This document shows, piece by piece, positions 6,274 through 6,274 of a stretch of 6,274 nt of DNA. Under the pieces are notes generated by a model. The model did no database searches and had not been told where the DNA came from. It saw nothing but the letters and a program-made list of their open reading frames with translations. A program made the position numbers and the translations under genes. Positions within the stretch are counted from its first letter, which is position 1, and every line of letters starts with the position of its first letter. The DNA is from a bacterium UBA3734 (GTDB taxonomy: Bacteria > Bacteroidota > Bacteroidia > Bacteroidales > Bacteroidaceae): assembly GCA_002372575.1 (NCBI GenBank), contig DFHC01000101.1, positions 9,616 through 15,889 of the forward strand, given 5' to 3'.

Positions 6274-6274
6274 A

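Noticed and set aside
1..6274. CRISPR arrays, tRNA or rRNA genes, prophage genes, transposase genes
   Set aside because: No regularly spaced repeats, no tRNA-like or rRNA-like sequence and no integrase, transposase or phage motif were seen on either strand.

Overview
The window looks like chromosome of a moderately GC-rich member of the Bacteroidales, most likely Prevotellaceae. The evidence is as follows. The arginine decarboxylase, YbeY and CoaD proteins read like Bacteroidales versions. No Shine-Dalgarno sequences precede the starts, only A-rich leaders. A Bacteroidetes-type -7 promoter element (TAnnTTTG) occurs twice upstream of one gene. This assignment rests on recalled family features, not on a search.

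Layout, left to right. (1) Positions 1-1044, plus strand: the C-terminal part of biosynthetic arginine decarboxylase (speA), which begins outside the window. (2) Positions 1045-1189: an intergenic gap with an imperfect hairpin and a tandem pair of -7-like elements. (3) Positions 1190-4099, plus strand: a 969-residue MmeI-family (type IIL) restriction-modification protein. It carries an N-terminal D-EXK nuclease motif, a gamma-type N6-adenine methyltransferase core, a target-recognition region and a C-terminal domain. (4) Positions 4105-4626 and 4686-5207, plus strand: an ECF sigma factor followed by a one-pass membrane protein that is probably its anti-sigma partner. An ECF-like promoter candidate lies between them. 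(5) Positions 5208-5349: an intergenic stretch with two small perfect inverted repeats and a strong terminator. (6) Positions 5350-5766 and 5773-6225, minus strand: ybeY (rRNA maturation endonuclease) and coaD (phosphopantetheine adenylyltransferase), a tight pair convergent with the sigma operon. The last bases, upstream of coaD, hold a short heptamer tandem repeat that runs to the window edge.

How the genes fit together. speA (polyamine synthesis), coaD (coenzyme A) and ybeY (ribosome maturation) are housekeeping genes. The sigma/anti-sigma pair is a membrane-linked signalling module. The restriction-modification gene is the accessory element. It is self-contained, since one protein methylates, recognises and cuts, so it needs no partner gene. 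It sits wedged between speA and the sigma gene, ending only five bases before the sigma start, so its insertion may have changed how the sigma gene is transcribed. Its middle part, from just before the NPPF motif through most of the target-recognition region, is visibly more AT-rich than its ends, which suggests a mosaic origin.

I see no clearly new type of biological system. The points most worth checking are the mosaic recognition region, an apparent insertion of about 50 residues before the NPPF motif, and the unusual arrangement of sigma-factor transcription.
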